Assembly (NCBI GenBank): GCA_009843625.1
Contig: VYDD01000127.1
Coordinates: forward strand, 337 to 44,595
Reading direction: 5' to 3'
Source: Gammaproteobacteria bacterium
Lineage (GTDB): Bacteria; Gemmatimonadota; Gemmatimonadetes; Longimicrobiales; Gaopeijiaceae
DNA: 44,259 nt
The notes under the pieces are model-generated. The model was given only the letters and a program-made list of their open reading frames with translations, did not search any database and was not told the origin of the DNA. The translations under genes and the position numbers were made by a program. Positions 1 to 8,642 of this stretch are shown here, in pieces (the first letter of the stretch is position 1; the number at the start of each line of letters is the position of its first letter).

Positions 1-1
1 G

Positions 2-367
2 CTCGCGTTCGATCCCGGAACACGGGGCGAGGGGTTCCGGCTCGCGGTAAGCCCCCGGCACGGGCGCGACCAAAGCGGCGTCCACGGGCTCATGGACGGC
101 GGAACGTTCCACGCAATGACGCCCGCCACGGGACGGGACTGGCGGCTCGACGCCGAAGCCGGCTACGGGCTCAAGAGCCCCGGCGCCGGAGGCGCGCTCG
201 ACAGCTACACCCGCCTGTCGGCGGATGGCCGGAACCGTTCTTGGTCGTTCGGCAGCCGGTACAGCGTAAGCCAGACGCTCCGGCTCGGCATCGAGGGATC
301 GCGCAGCCAGCTGCCCGGCCAACACCCCAACATCGGACTCAGACTTGCACTCGACTTCACCTTCTGA
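2..367 (+). CDS. C-terminal fragment of autotransporter-like outer-membrane beta-barrel protein (5' end outside window)
   Basis: Frame is open from the window edge and ends ...QHPNIGLRLALDFTF* with alternating hydrophobic strands and a terminal Phe, typical of outer-membrane barrels. Confidence 0.6.
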   Translation, partial: LAFDPGTRGEGFRLAVSPRHGRDQSGVHGLMDGGTFHAMTPATGRDWRLDAEAGYGLKSPGAGGALDSYTRLSADGRNRSWSFGSRYSVSQTLRLGIEGSRSQLPGQHPNIGLRLALDFTF

Positions 368-599
368 ACGGGGTCCGAAGGCCGATCGCGACACCCCATG
401 ACCGAAGAGGATGAACGCCGAGGCGATGCCTCCGGGTTGGGTCGGACAAACGGCGTGTTGTTGCTGCGGTGTTCCCGTCAATTGACGCCGGTAATCCAGC
501 GATTCGGCAACGCGCCAACCCGATTCGGACCCCACAGCAGGAATGGCAGATCGTGCAGTCCTGATTAGACTTACGTGATTCCCTGCCGTGATTCAGGCC

Positions 600-1250
600 T
601 CATGTGCTCCGCCCGTCCGGCGACACCGACGGCCAGTGCGCCCCGCCGTCATCCACCAGCCGCATCCCCGCACCGCCGTCCCGGTGGTGCATCCAGATGC
701 CCAGGCCGTTCTCCCCCACCCCGCCGCGTCCGATCGGGTCGCGCCGCACCACGATGAACTCGCCGTCCGGCGTCCATGCGGGGGTGACCGCGCGCGAGTT
801 CAGGTCGTGGAAGACCGCCCTCGCGTTCGACCCGTCCGCGTCCATGACCCACAGGTTGTCCTGACCCCCGCGGTCGGAGATGAAGGCGATGCTCCCCCCG
901 TCCGGCGAGATGCGCGGGTGGTAGTTGATGGCCACCCCGCTGTCCTGGGTGAGCGACTCCGCCGCTCCGCCCTCCGCCGGCACCCGGTAGATGTGGCCCA
1001 GCAGGTCGAACACGACCCAGGAGCCGTCGGGCGCCAGGTCCACCGACATGCGCGTCCCCTCGGTGGTGGTGAAGTCGATCTCGCGGGTCTGGCCGCGGGG
1101 CAGGCGCACGTCCCAGCCGTCCTGTGCGGCTGCGGGGGGAGCCGAAGCCGCAAGCGAGCAGGCCAGCAGACCGGCGGCCGCCGCCGCGGCGGTGGGGAAA
1201 CGTGTCGAAAAGAGAGGTCGACGCCCAACGGGCAGGGTGGTCGTGACGCG
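600..1250 (-). pseudogene. TolB/WD40-like beta-propeller protein, apparently 3'-truncated (probable remnant of a TolB-amidohydrolase-type protein)
   Basis: Signal peptide MRVTTTLPVGRR...ASAPPAAAQ; propeller motifs ISPDGGSIAFISDRGGQDNLWVMDADGSNARAV and TPAWTPDGEFIVVRR; ORF stops at SVSPDGRST*. Confidence 0.55.
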
Positions 1251-1520
1251 CATCCGGGGCCTCCTGGTCCAGCGGTGGGTAGACAATCGCCCAGGGGTCG
1301 ATAGTGCCGCTCCGCGCGACTCCCGCGCAAGCGGATTCCGGCGGCGTCCAGGCAGGCGGCCGGCCCCGCAGGTGGGCGGGCGCGTCCCTCGGGACGGCGG
1401 TGCAGATCGCGCTTGACAAGCCCGCTTCTTCCCCCGCTATTGAAGCTTGTGTCGGTGCGTCCGATTCGGCGCCGGCGCCGCGCATGATTCGATGCGTTTT
1501 GTCAATCGAGGGGAGGCACG

Positions 1521-3977
1521 ATGAGGATACTTGTCGCCGGAATGATGGTTCTCGGCGTGGCCATCGCAGGCAACGATTCCGGGATTTCATTGGCTGACGG
1601 ACCCTGGGGCGCGGAGCCTGCGGCACCCGTCTCGCCCGCGCTCGCGGTGAACCCCACCGGCGCGCCGCATCCCGCCCCTGAAACCCTCACCACCCTGGTG
1701 CGCACCTATTGCGTGGTGTGCCACAACGACGTCCTCCTGACCGGCAACACCACCCTGCAGGCCTTCGAGGTGGAGAACGCGACCGCCAACGCCCAGACCG
1801 CCGAGCGCATGATCATGAAGCTGCGCGCCGGCATGATGCCGCCCCCGGGCTTCCCCCGGCCCGGCGGCGACTCCCTGCTGGCGCTGGTCGAGACGCTCGA
1901 GTCCACCCTCGACGAGGCCGCGGCGCGCAATCCCAACCCCGGCAGCCGCACCTTCCAGCGCCTCAACCGCGCCGAGTACGAGGCCTCCGTCGAGAGCCTG
2001 CTGGGGCTCACTGTCGACGCCGGCCTCTACCTGCCCCTCGACACCAAGAGCGCCAATTTCGACAACATCGCCGACGTCCAGCTGCTCTCGCCGACGCTCA
2101 TGGACGCCTATCTGAACGCGGCTGCGGAGATCAGCCGGCTCGCGGTCGGCAACCTCGAAGTCCAGCCCAGCGAGACCACCTATTCCAAGTCCGGCTACTT
2201 CTCCCAGTGGGAGCGCATCGACGGGGCGCCCTTCGGCACCCGCGGAGGAATCTCCGCCCTGCACAACTTCCCCGCCGATGGCGAGTACAGCGTGAAGATG
2301 GCCTTCGACCACACGACCACGGGGGAGTTCTTCGGCAACGTCACCCAGGGCGAACAGATCGAAATCTCCATCGACGGAGAGCGCGTGGCGCTGCTCAACG
2401 TCGACCAGTTCATGCACGTCGCCGACCCCAACGGGGCGAACCAGGAGAGCCAGTCCTTCTTCGTCACCGCCGGGCCGCACGAAGTCTCGGCGGTCTTCCT
2501 CAAGCAGTTCGAGGGGCCGGTGCCCGACCTCATGTCGCGTCACGACTGGTCGCTGGCCGATCGCCGCATCGGCGCGGACGGGTACGGCATCACCGCCCTC
2601 CCGCACATCAAGGATCTGACCATTGCGGGCCCGTTCCAGGTGACCGGCGTGTCCGAGAACCCGGTTCGCCGCCACATCTTTACCTGCCGTCCCACCGCCC
2701 CCGGGGAAGCGGAGGCTTGCGCGCGCGACATCGTGACCCGTCTCGGCTCCGCCGCGTTCCGGCGCTCACTGACCGAACTCGACATCTCCGAACTCATGGA
2801 GTTCTACCGCCAGGGGGAGGACGCGGCCGGCTTCGAGACCGGTGTGCGGCTCGCCCTGCAGGCGATCCTGGCGAGCCCGGACTTCGTGTTCCGCTTCGAG
2901 CCGGTTGCGGGCAGCGCGCGCGACGGCAGCTATCGCATCAGCGAGCTGGCCCTGGCCAGCCGGCTCTCCTACTTCCTCTGGGGCACGCCTCCCGACGAGG
3001 AACTGGTGTCGCTGGCCGAGCGCGGCCGGCTCTCGGACAACCTGCGGGACCAGGTCGAGCGCATGATCGCCGACCCGCGTTCCGACGCGCTCGGCACCCG
3101 CTTCGCCAACCAGTGGCTGCGCCTCCAGGACCTGGATCTGGTGCATCCGGACCGCCTGATGTTCCCCGACTACCACCAGCAACTGGCCGATGCCATGACG
3201 AGGGAGACGGAACTCCTCTTCATGAACCTGGTGCGCGAGGACCGGAGCTTCCTCGAGCTCTACACGGCCGACTACACCTTCGTGAACGAACGGCTGGCGA
3301 AGCACTACGGGATCCCGGGGGTCGTGGGCGAGGAGTTCCAGCGCGTCGAGTACCCGGACGACCGCCGGGCCGGCATCTTCGGCCACGGCAGCGTCCTCAC
3401 CCTCACTTCGGTGGCCAACCGCACCTCCCCGGTGTTACGCGGCAAGTGGGTGCTGGAGGTGGTTCTGGGCACGCCGCCACCGCCCCCTCCGCCGGGCGTT
3501 CCCGACCTGGAGGAGACCGAAGCCGTCGAGGGCACCACCATCCTGACGACGCGCGAGCGCATGGAGCGGCACCGGGCGAGCCCGGTTTGCAACGCCTGCC
3601 ACCAGTTCATGGATCCGATCGGGCTGGCGCTCGACAACTTCGACGTGACCGGCAAGTGGCGCATCCGCGAGCACGGCATCCCGCTCGACACCCGCGGAAC
3701 CTTCTACGACGGGAGCGATGTGACCAGCCCGCAGGAGCTGCGCGCGGTGCTGCTGGAGCGTCCGGAACCGCTGATCCGCCACTTCACCGCAAACCTGATG
3801 GCGTACGCGCTCGGTCGCCGAATGGAGTACTACGACCAACCCGAGATCCGCGAGATCGCGCGCAAGGCGGCGGTCGAAGGCAACCGCATGTCGGCCTTCA
3901 TCCGCGGCGTGGTCGAGAGCGAGGCCTTCCAGATGAGGAGCGCCGCCACGGTGGAGGACGCACAGAGCGGCAGTTGA
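1521..3977 (+). CDS. DUF1587/DUF1592/DUF1588/DUF1585 domain-containing c-type cytochrome (planctomycete-type)
   Basis: Signal peptide; heme motifs CVVCH and CNACH; RLNRAEYEASVESLLG, AILASPDFVFRFE and RLSYFLWGTPPDEEL; SD GGGAGG upstream of ATG. Confidence 0.9.
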   Translation: MRILVAGMMVLGVAIAGNDSGISLADGPWGAEPAAPVSPALAVNPTGAPHPAPETLTTLVRTYCVVCHNDVLLTGNTTLQAFEVENATANAQTAERMIMKLRAGMMPPPGFPRPGGDSLLALVETLESTLDEAAARNPNPGSRTFQRLNRAEYEASVESLLGLTVDAGLYLPLDTKSANFDNIADVQLLSPTLMDAYLNAAAEISRLAVGNLEVQPSETTYSKSGYFSQWERIDGAPFGTRGGISALHNFPADGEYSVKMAFDHTTTGEFFGNVTQGEQIEISIDGERVALLNVDQFMHVADPNGANQESQSFFVTAGPHEVSAVFLKQFEGPVPDLMSRHDWSLADRRIGADGYGITALPHIKDLTIAGPFQVTGVSENPVRRHIFTCRPTAPGEAEACARDIVTRLGSAAFRRSLTELDISELMEFYRQGEDAAGFETGVRLALQAILASPDFVFRFEPVAGSARDGSYRISELALASRLSYFLWGTPPDEELVSLAERGRLSDNLRDQVERMIADPRSDALGTRFANQWLRLQDLDLVHPDRLMFPDYHQQLADAMTRETELLFMNLVREDRSFLELYTADYTFVNERLAKHYGIPGVVGEEFQRVEYPDDRRAGIFGHGSVLTLTSVANRTSPVLRGKWVLEVVLGTPPPPPPPGVPDLEETEAVEGTTILTTRERMERHRASPVCNACHQFMDPIGLALDNFDVTGKWRIREHGIPLDTRGTFYDGSDVTSPQELRAVLLERPEPLIRHFTANLMAYALGRRMEYYDQPEIREIARKAAVEGNRMSAFIRGVVESEAFQMRSAATVEDAQSGS

Positions 3978-3996
3978 TCCGTCCTATGGTGGGGTA

Positions 3997-4019
3997 GGTG
4001 CCGGTGGTGCGCCGGCACC
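3997..4019. terminator. Inverted repeat between convergent genes, candidate bidirectional terminator
   Basis: GGTGCCGG-TGGTGCG-CCGGCACC, 8-bp perfect stem between convergent ORFs; no U tract. Confidence 0.45.
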
Positions 4020-4023
4020 CGCT

Positions 4024-4527
4024 TCACGCCGCGGATTCACCCTGCCGCTGGCCGAGTTCCGTCTCCAGCAGGAGCAGCGCCGACTTGTCGTCGCCCGCCA
4101 GGCGCAGCCGGCCGACGATGTCGGAGGCGACCTTCTCCTCCTGCACCTGCTCGTTGACGAACCACTGCAGCATCACCTGGGTGGGGTAGTCGGTTTCCTC
4201 CACGGCGAGGCGGTAGAGTTCGCCGATGAGCGCGGTCACCTTGCGTTCGTGGGCCAGCGCCGCCTGGAACACCTCCAGGGGCGAACCGAACTCCGAGGGC
4301 GGGGCGTCGATGCGGCCTAGATCGACCCGGCCCTCGCGGTCGTTCACGAAGTCGAAAATGCGCAGCGCGTGCTCCCGCTCCTCGTCCGACTGCATGCGCA
4401 TCCAGTGGGCGAAGCCGGGGTATCCCGTCCGCTCGAAGTACGCGCTCATGGCGAGGTAGTAGTGGCTGGCGTAGAACTCCTGCGTGATCTGCTCGTTGAG
4501 CGCCGCCTGAACTCTGTCTCCAATCAT
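4024..4527 (-). CDS. Ferritin-like iron storage protein
   Basis: MIGDRVQAALNEQITQEFYASHYYLAMSAYFERTGYPGFAHWMRMQSDEEREHALRIFDFVNDREG: ferritin EExxH-type ligand pattern. Confidence 0.93.
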   Translation of the reverse strand: MIGDRVQAALNEQITQEFYASHYYLAMSAYFERTGYPGFAHWMRMQSDEEREHALRIFDFVNDREGRVDLGRIDAPPSEFGSPLEVFQAALAHERKVTALIGELYRLAVEETDYPTQVMLQWFVNEQVQEEKVASDIVGRLRLAGDDKSALLLLETELGQRQGESAA

Positions 4528-4574
4528 CTGTTCCTGTGTCCCGTGGGTTGGTGAAGAAGGCCTGCTCCGCGCGT

Positions 4575-6344
4575 TCAGTACCCCAGAGCCCTTCCGCCGC
4601 GCCGGGGATCGGACCACGCCGTGAGCAGACCGTCCACGACGACGATCATCTGGACATCGCCGGAGAGGCCGCCCCGCTCCACTACGACGTGACCGAGCGC
4701 CTCCAGCCGCGAGACGGTCTCCGGCGAGAGCGCTCCCGCCTCGTAGAAGATCTGGTCCGGCAGATGCTGGTGATGGACCCGCGGCGCCAGAACGGCCTCG
4801 ACCACATCCATCTCGAAGTCCACGACGTTTGAGATCGTCTGGAACACCGTGGTGATGATGGTCGCGCCACCCGGGGTGCCGGTGACCATTCGCAGCTCTC
4901 CGTCCGGCCCCAGGACGATGGTCGGCGACATGGAGGACAGCATCCGCTTCCCCGGCTCGATGGCGTTGTTCTCGCCCTGCACCAGGCCGAACTGGTTGGC
5001 GAAGCCGGGCCTGGCGGCGAGGTCGTCCATGTCGTTGTTCAGAATGAAGCCCGCCCCGGTGACGGTGACCTTGCTTCCGTACCAGGAGTTCACCGTCGTG
5101 GTGACCGACACGGCGTTGCCGTCGGCATCGACGATGGAATAATGGGTCGTGTTCTCGCCCTCCTCGGGGACCGTGGCACCGGGAGACGTCGCGGCTTCGC
5201 CCGCGCTCTCCAGTCCGGGACCGATCTCGGAGGACGGAGTGGCGGCATCCAGGGAAATGGTCGCTCCCCGCTCGCTCGCGTACGCCGCCGAGGTCAGGTT
5301 CTCCAGCGGCATTTCCACGAAGTCCGGATCCGCCAGGTAGTGGTTGCGGTCGGCATAGCCTCGCCGCCAGGCCTCGGCATGCAGATGGATCGTCCGCGCC
5401 GACTGCCAGCCAAGGGAGGCAAGGTCGTAACGCTCCAGGATCCCGGCGGTCTGGGCCATCGTGACGCCGCCGGACGACGGGGGCGGCATCGAGATGACCG
5501 TGTGGTCCCGGTATTCGAACGCGACCGGCTCGCGCCAGACCGCCTGGTACTCGGCGAGATCCCGGCGGGTGAGGATGCCGCCGCCACGTTCCATCTCGGC
5601 GATGATGAGGTCGGCCGTTTCCCCTGCGTAGAAGTCGTCGCGGCCGAGATCGCGGAGGCGCCTCAGAGTGCTGGCCAGGTCCGGTTGGCGGAGCGTGTCC
5701 CCGACGGCGGGCGGCTGGCCTCCGCGGGGCAGGAACTGCTCCGCCGAGGCCGGAAAGGCCTGAAGGGCCGCGACCATCGCGTCGCCCAGGGAGTTCAGGA
5801 AGCGCGGCCGCACGGGGAAGCCTCCGGCAAGCTCGATGGCGGGATCCAGGAGCGCGGCCCATTCCATGCGCCCGAAGCGCCGATGGATTTGCCACATTCC
5901 GTCGACGGTTCCGGGCACGCCGACGGATAGATGGCCGACGACGACGTCCTCCGTGACTTCGCCGGCGTCATCCAGGTACATGTCCCGCGTCGAGGCGAAG
6001 GGGGCGCGGGCGCGAAAGTCGAGAGCCGCCGTTTCGCCGCCTGCCGTCCGAAGCACCAGAAACCCGTCACCTCCGAGGTTCCCGGCTTCCGGGTTGACCA
6101 CGGCCAGCGCGAACATCACCGCTACCGCGGCATCCATCGCGTTCCCGCCAGACCTGAGGACGTCGACACCGACCTGGCTGGCGAGTTCATCGGTCGTGAC
6201 GACCATCCCGTTGGTCGCGGTGACGGGGGCAGGTGTGTCCCGGTACCGCCACGACTCCGGAAACGCGGTCCCTCTCGCCGGCGAGGGATCCCCACAGCCG
6301 ATGCAGGCAAAGAGCGCCAGGGCGAGTGCCGCGTGAACTCTCAT
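4575..6344 (-). CDS. ggt: Gamma-glutamyltransferase
   Basis: Lipoprotein-like leader; TTHYSIVDADGNAVSVTTTVNSWYGSKVTVTGAGFILNNDMDDLAARPG (catalytic Thr region), KRMLSSMSPTIV, TGTPGGATIITTV. Confidence 0.95.
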   Translation of the reverse strand: MRVHAALALALFACIGCGDPSPARGTAFPESWRYRDTPAPVTATNGMVVTTDELASQVGVDVLRSGGNAMDAAVAVMFALAVVNPEAGNLGGDGFLVLRTAGGETAALDFRARAPFASTRDMYLDDAGEVTEDVVVGHLSVGVPGTVDGMWQIHRRFGRMEWAALLDPAIELAGGFPVRPRFLNSLGDAMVAALQAFPASAEQFLPRGGQPPAVGDTLRQPDLASTLRRLRDLGRDDFYAGETADLIIAEMERGGGILTRRDLAEYQAVWREPVAFEYRDHTVISMPPPSSGGVTMAQTAGILERYDLASLGWQSARTIHLHAEAWRRGYADRNHYLADPDFVEMPLENLTSAAYASERGATISLDAATPSSEIGPGLESAGEAATSPGATVPEEGENTTHYSIVDADGNAVSVTTTVNSWYGSKVTVTGAGFILNNDMDDLAARPGFANQFGLVQGENNAIEPGKRMLSSMSPTIVLGPDGELRMVTGTPGGATIITTVFQTISNVVDFEMDVVEAVLAPRVHHQHLPDQIFYEAGALSPETVSRLEALGHVVVERGGLSGDVQMIVVVDGLLTAWSDPRRGGRALGY

Positions 6345-6513
6345 TCGCTTTCTCCTCTCCGGCAATCGCAGGAGCCTCCCGGGACATACACGTTCTCGCC
6401 GGGAAGCCCGGATCCCGCCGAGTCGGCCCTCAATGTACCGATCTTCCGATTCCGGGCCAGAGTGCGCTTTACTCCGGCCGCCTTCCCCTGTAGCTTTCCT
6501 GCTCCCCGTCTCC

Positions 6514-6533
6514 GGCGTTTCAGCTGAAACGCC
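6514..6533. promoter_or_regulatory. Perfect 20-bp palindrome immediately upstream of rnpB
   Basis: GGCGTTTCAG|CTGAAACGCC. Confidence 0.4.
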
Positions 6534-6541
6534 CGAGAATG

Positions 6542-6910
6542 CGGAGCGCACGAGTGAGGATCGCTGGCGGGTTCGCCCGCTGGAGGAAAGTCCGAGCTCC
6601 ACAGGGCAGGGTGCCGGGTAACGCCCGGGCGGCGTAAGCCGACGGAAAGTGCCGCAGAGAGCAGACCGCCGATGGCCCCCCGGGGCACAGGCAAGGGTGA
6701 AAGGGTGCGGTAAGGGCGCACCGGGCCGCTGGCAACAGGGGCCGCATGGCAAACCCCACCCGGAGCAAGGCCGAATAGAGGACGAGGAGTCGCCCGCTCC
6801 GCCCGAGTCCCGGGTAGGCCGCACGAGGCCGGCAGCGATGCCGGTCCCAGATAAATGATCCTCCCCCGTCTTCGGGCGGGGACAGAACTCGGCTTATTCC
6901 GTGCGCTCCG
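6542..6910 (+). ncRNA. rnpB: RNase P RNA, bacterial type A
   Basis: GAGGAAAGTCCGAGCTCC, ACAGGGCAGGGTGCCGGGTAACGCCCGG, AGTGCCGCAGAGAGCAGACCGCC, GGGTGAAAGGGTGCGGTAAG, GAGCAAGGCCGAATAG, AGATAAATGATC, ACAGAACTCGGCTTAT; P1 is 10 bp: CGGAGCGCAC (6542-6551) with GTGCGCTCCG (6901-6910). Confidence 0.97.
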
Positions 6911-6943
6911 CCGCGGGGGCGCAGCCGGTCTCGGCCGCAACAG

Positions 6944-7017
<74 letters not shown>

Positions 7018-7026
7018 TCCTTTCTC

Positions 7027-7047
7027 GCGGGGCCATCCGCGCCCCGC
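7027..7047. terminator. Hairpin between tRNA-Arg and convergent pstB
   Basis: GCGGGGC-CATCCGC-GCCCCGC, 7-bp stem; no clear U tract. Confidence 0.35.
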
Positions 7048-7057
7048 CGCACGGCGA

Positions 7058-7846
7058 TCAGCCGTAGCGCCCCTCGATGTAATCGGCGGTCTGCCGGTGC
7101 TGCGGGTTCAGGAAGACGTCCTCCGTACGGCCGTGCTCGATCAACTTGCCGATCAGCATGAACACGGTCTCCTCGCTGGCTCGCCGCGCCTGGGCCATGT
7201 TGTGGGTCACGATCAGGATCGTGAACTCGCCCCTCAGCTCCCAGATGAGCTCCTCAACGGCCGCCGTGCCCTTGGGATCGAGCGCCGAGCACGGTTCGTC
7301 CATGAGCAGCACGGCGGGCTTCACCGGGAGCAACCGCGCGATGCAGAGCTTCTGCTGCTCCTCGAGCGACAGTTCGGTGGCCAGGGTGTCGAGCCGATCC
7401 TTGACCGAGTCCCAGAGCAGCACCTTGCGCAGGGAATCCTCGACCAGTTCCTCTTTGCGGGAGCGGGAGACGCGGTGGCCGCGGGCGTGCAGTCGGTGGC
7501 CGAAGCTCACGTTGTCGCGGATGGAGAGCGGCAGGGGATTCGGGCGTTGAAACACCATCCCCACCTGCTTGCGCACCTGCACCAGCTCTACCTCCGGCGC
7601 GTAGATGTCCTGGCCCAGAATCTCGATGCTTCCCGTGGTTCGGACGTAGCCGAGCCGCTCGTTGATGCGGTTGCAGCTCCGGAGCAGGGTGGATTTGCCG
7701 CAGCCCGAGGGACCGATGAGCGAGGTGATGATGCCCTGCTTCACGTGCAGGTTGACATCGAAGAGGGCCTGGAAGTCTCCATACCAGAGGTTGAGGCCGC
7801 GGGTCGCGATCGCGGCAGGTGCGGGAGCGGCAGCCGGCTCAGCCAA
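7058..7846 (-). CDS. pstB: Phosphate ABC transporter ATP-binding protein, PstB paralog 1 (degenerate signature motif)
   Basis: Walker A GPSGCGKST, Q-loop VGMVFQRPNP, Walker B/D-loop AVLLMDEPCSALDP and switch His IVTHNMAQA are present; signature is LSLEEQQKLCIAR instead of LSGGQQQR. Confidence 0.92.
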   Translation of the reverse strand: MAEPAAAPAPAAIATRGLNLWYGDFQALFDVNLHVKQGIITSLIGPSGCGKSTLLRSCNRINERLGYVRTTGSIEILGQDIYAPEVELVQVRKQVGMVFQRPNPLPLSIRDNVSFGHRLHARGHRVSRSRKEELVEDSLRKVLLWDSVKDRLDTLATELSLEEQQKLCIARLLPVKPAVLLMDEPCSALDPKGTAAVEELIWELRGEFTILIVTHNMAQARRASEETVFMLIGKLIEHGRTEDVFLNPQHRQTADYIEGRYG

Positions 7847-8642
7847 AGCGTCCCTCGATGTAGTCGTGGGTGCGCGGATCCTTGACGATGCCGCTGAAGA
7901 TACGCGCCGTGTCGCTGGTTTCGACGTGCTCGCCGGTCAGGAAGAACGCAGTCCGATCCGCCAGCCGCCTCGCCTGCTGCACCAGATTGGTCACCAGCAC
8001 GATCGACATCTCGTTCTTCAAGTCCTTGAGGACATCCTCTATGCGCATCGTGGTGACCGGATCCACGGCGATCGAGAACTCGTCCAGGAGCAGGAGATCG
8101 GGTTCCTGCGAAAGCGCGCGCGCGATGGTGAGGCGCTGCTGCTGGCCTCCGGAGAGCAGGCTTCCGAGCGAGTCCAGGCGGTCCTTGACCTCTTCCCAGA
8201 GCGCGGCGCGTCGGAGGCACCGTTCGACGATCTCGTCGAGCTCGCTCCCCTTGCGCACGCCCCGCAGGCGCGGAGCCAGGGCAACGTTCTCGTAGACGGT
8301 GAGCGGGAGCCCCACCGGGAGCGGAAAGACCACGCCGATGCGGCTGCGCAGGGCGTACACATTGCGCACGCGGCGGATATCGCGGCCGTCGAAGGTGATC
8401 CGGCCCTCCACCTCCATCCCGGGGATGAACTCGTCCATGCGGTTGAGCGCGCGCAGGAACGAGGTCTTGCCCGAGCCCGCGGGGCCGATGACCCCCAGGA
8501 TCTCGTTCCGGCGAATGGAGAGATCCAGCCCTCGCAGCGCCACATGGTTCCCGTAGCGAATCGTGAGGTTCTGCACGACCACCTTCGCGGAAAGCGCCTC
8601 GGCCGAGGCGCCGCCGCCGTTGGGCGCCCCGCCCGCTACCAT
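7839..8642 (-). CDS. pstB: Phosphate ABC transporter ATP-binding protein, PstB paralog 2 (degenerate Q-, D- and H-loops)
   Basis: Walker A GPAGSGKTS and intact LSGGQQQRLTIAR; Q-loop VVFPLPVG (Gln lost), D-loop DEFSIAVDP, switch region LVTNLVQQA (His to Asn). Confidence 0.9.
   Translation of the reverse strand: MVAGGAPNGGGASAEALSAKVVVQNLTIRYGNHVALRGLDLSIRRNEILGVIGPAGSGKTSFLRALNRMDEFIPGMEVEGRITFDGRDIRRVRNVYALRSRIGVVFPLPVGLPLTVYENVALAPRLRGVRKGSELDEIVERCLRRAALWEEVKDRLDSLGSLLSGGQQQRLTIARALSQEPDLLLLDEFSIAVDPVTTMRIEDVLKDLKNEMSIVLVTNLVQQARRLADRTAFFLTGEHVETSDTARIFSGIVKDPRTHDYIEGRFG

Noticed and set aside
1587-2675. Long minus-strand ORF (362 aa) opposite the DUF1592-type cytochrome
   Set aside because: GC-rich shadow ORF with repetitive A/R/G/V/H composition and no motifs; the plus strand carries recognisable domains
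1709-3997. 762-aa plus-strand ORF in an alternate frame of the same cytochrome
   Set aside because: Arg/Pro/His-rich low-complexity translation; alternate-frame artefact
4528-5895. Upstream part of the 623-aa ORF that contains ferritin
   Set aside because: Ferritin starts at the in-frame ATG 4527; the upstream part is antiframe sequence inside ggt
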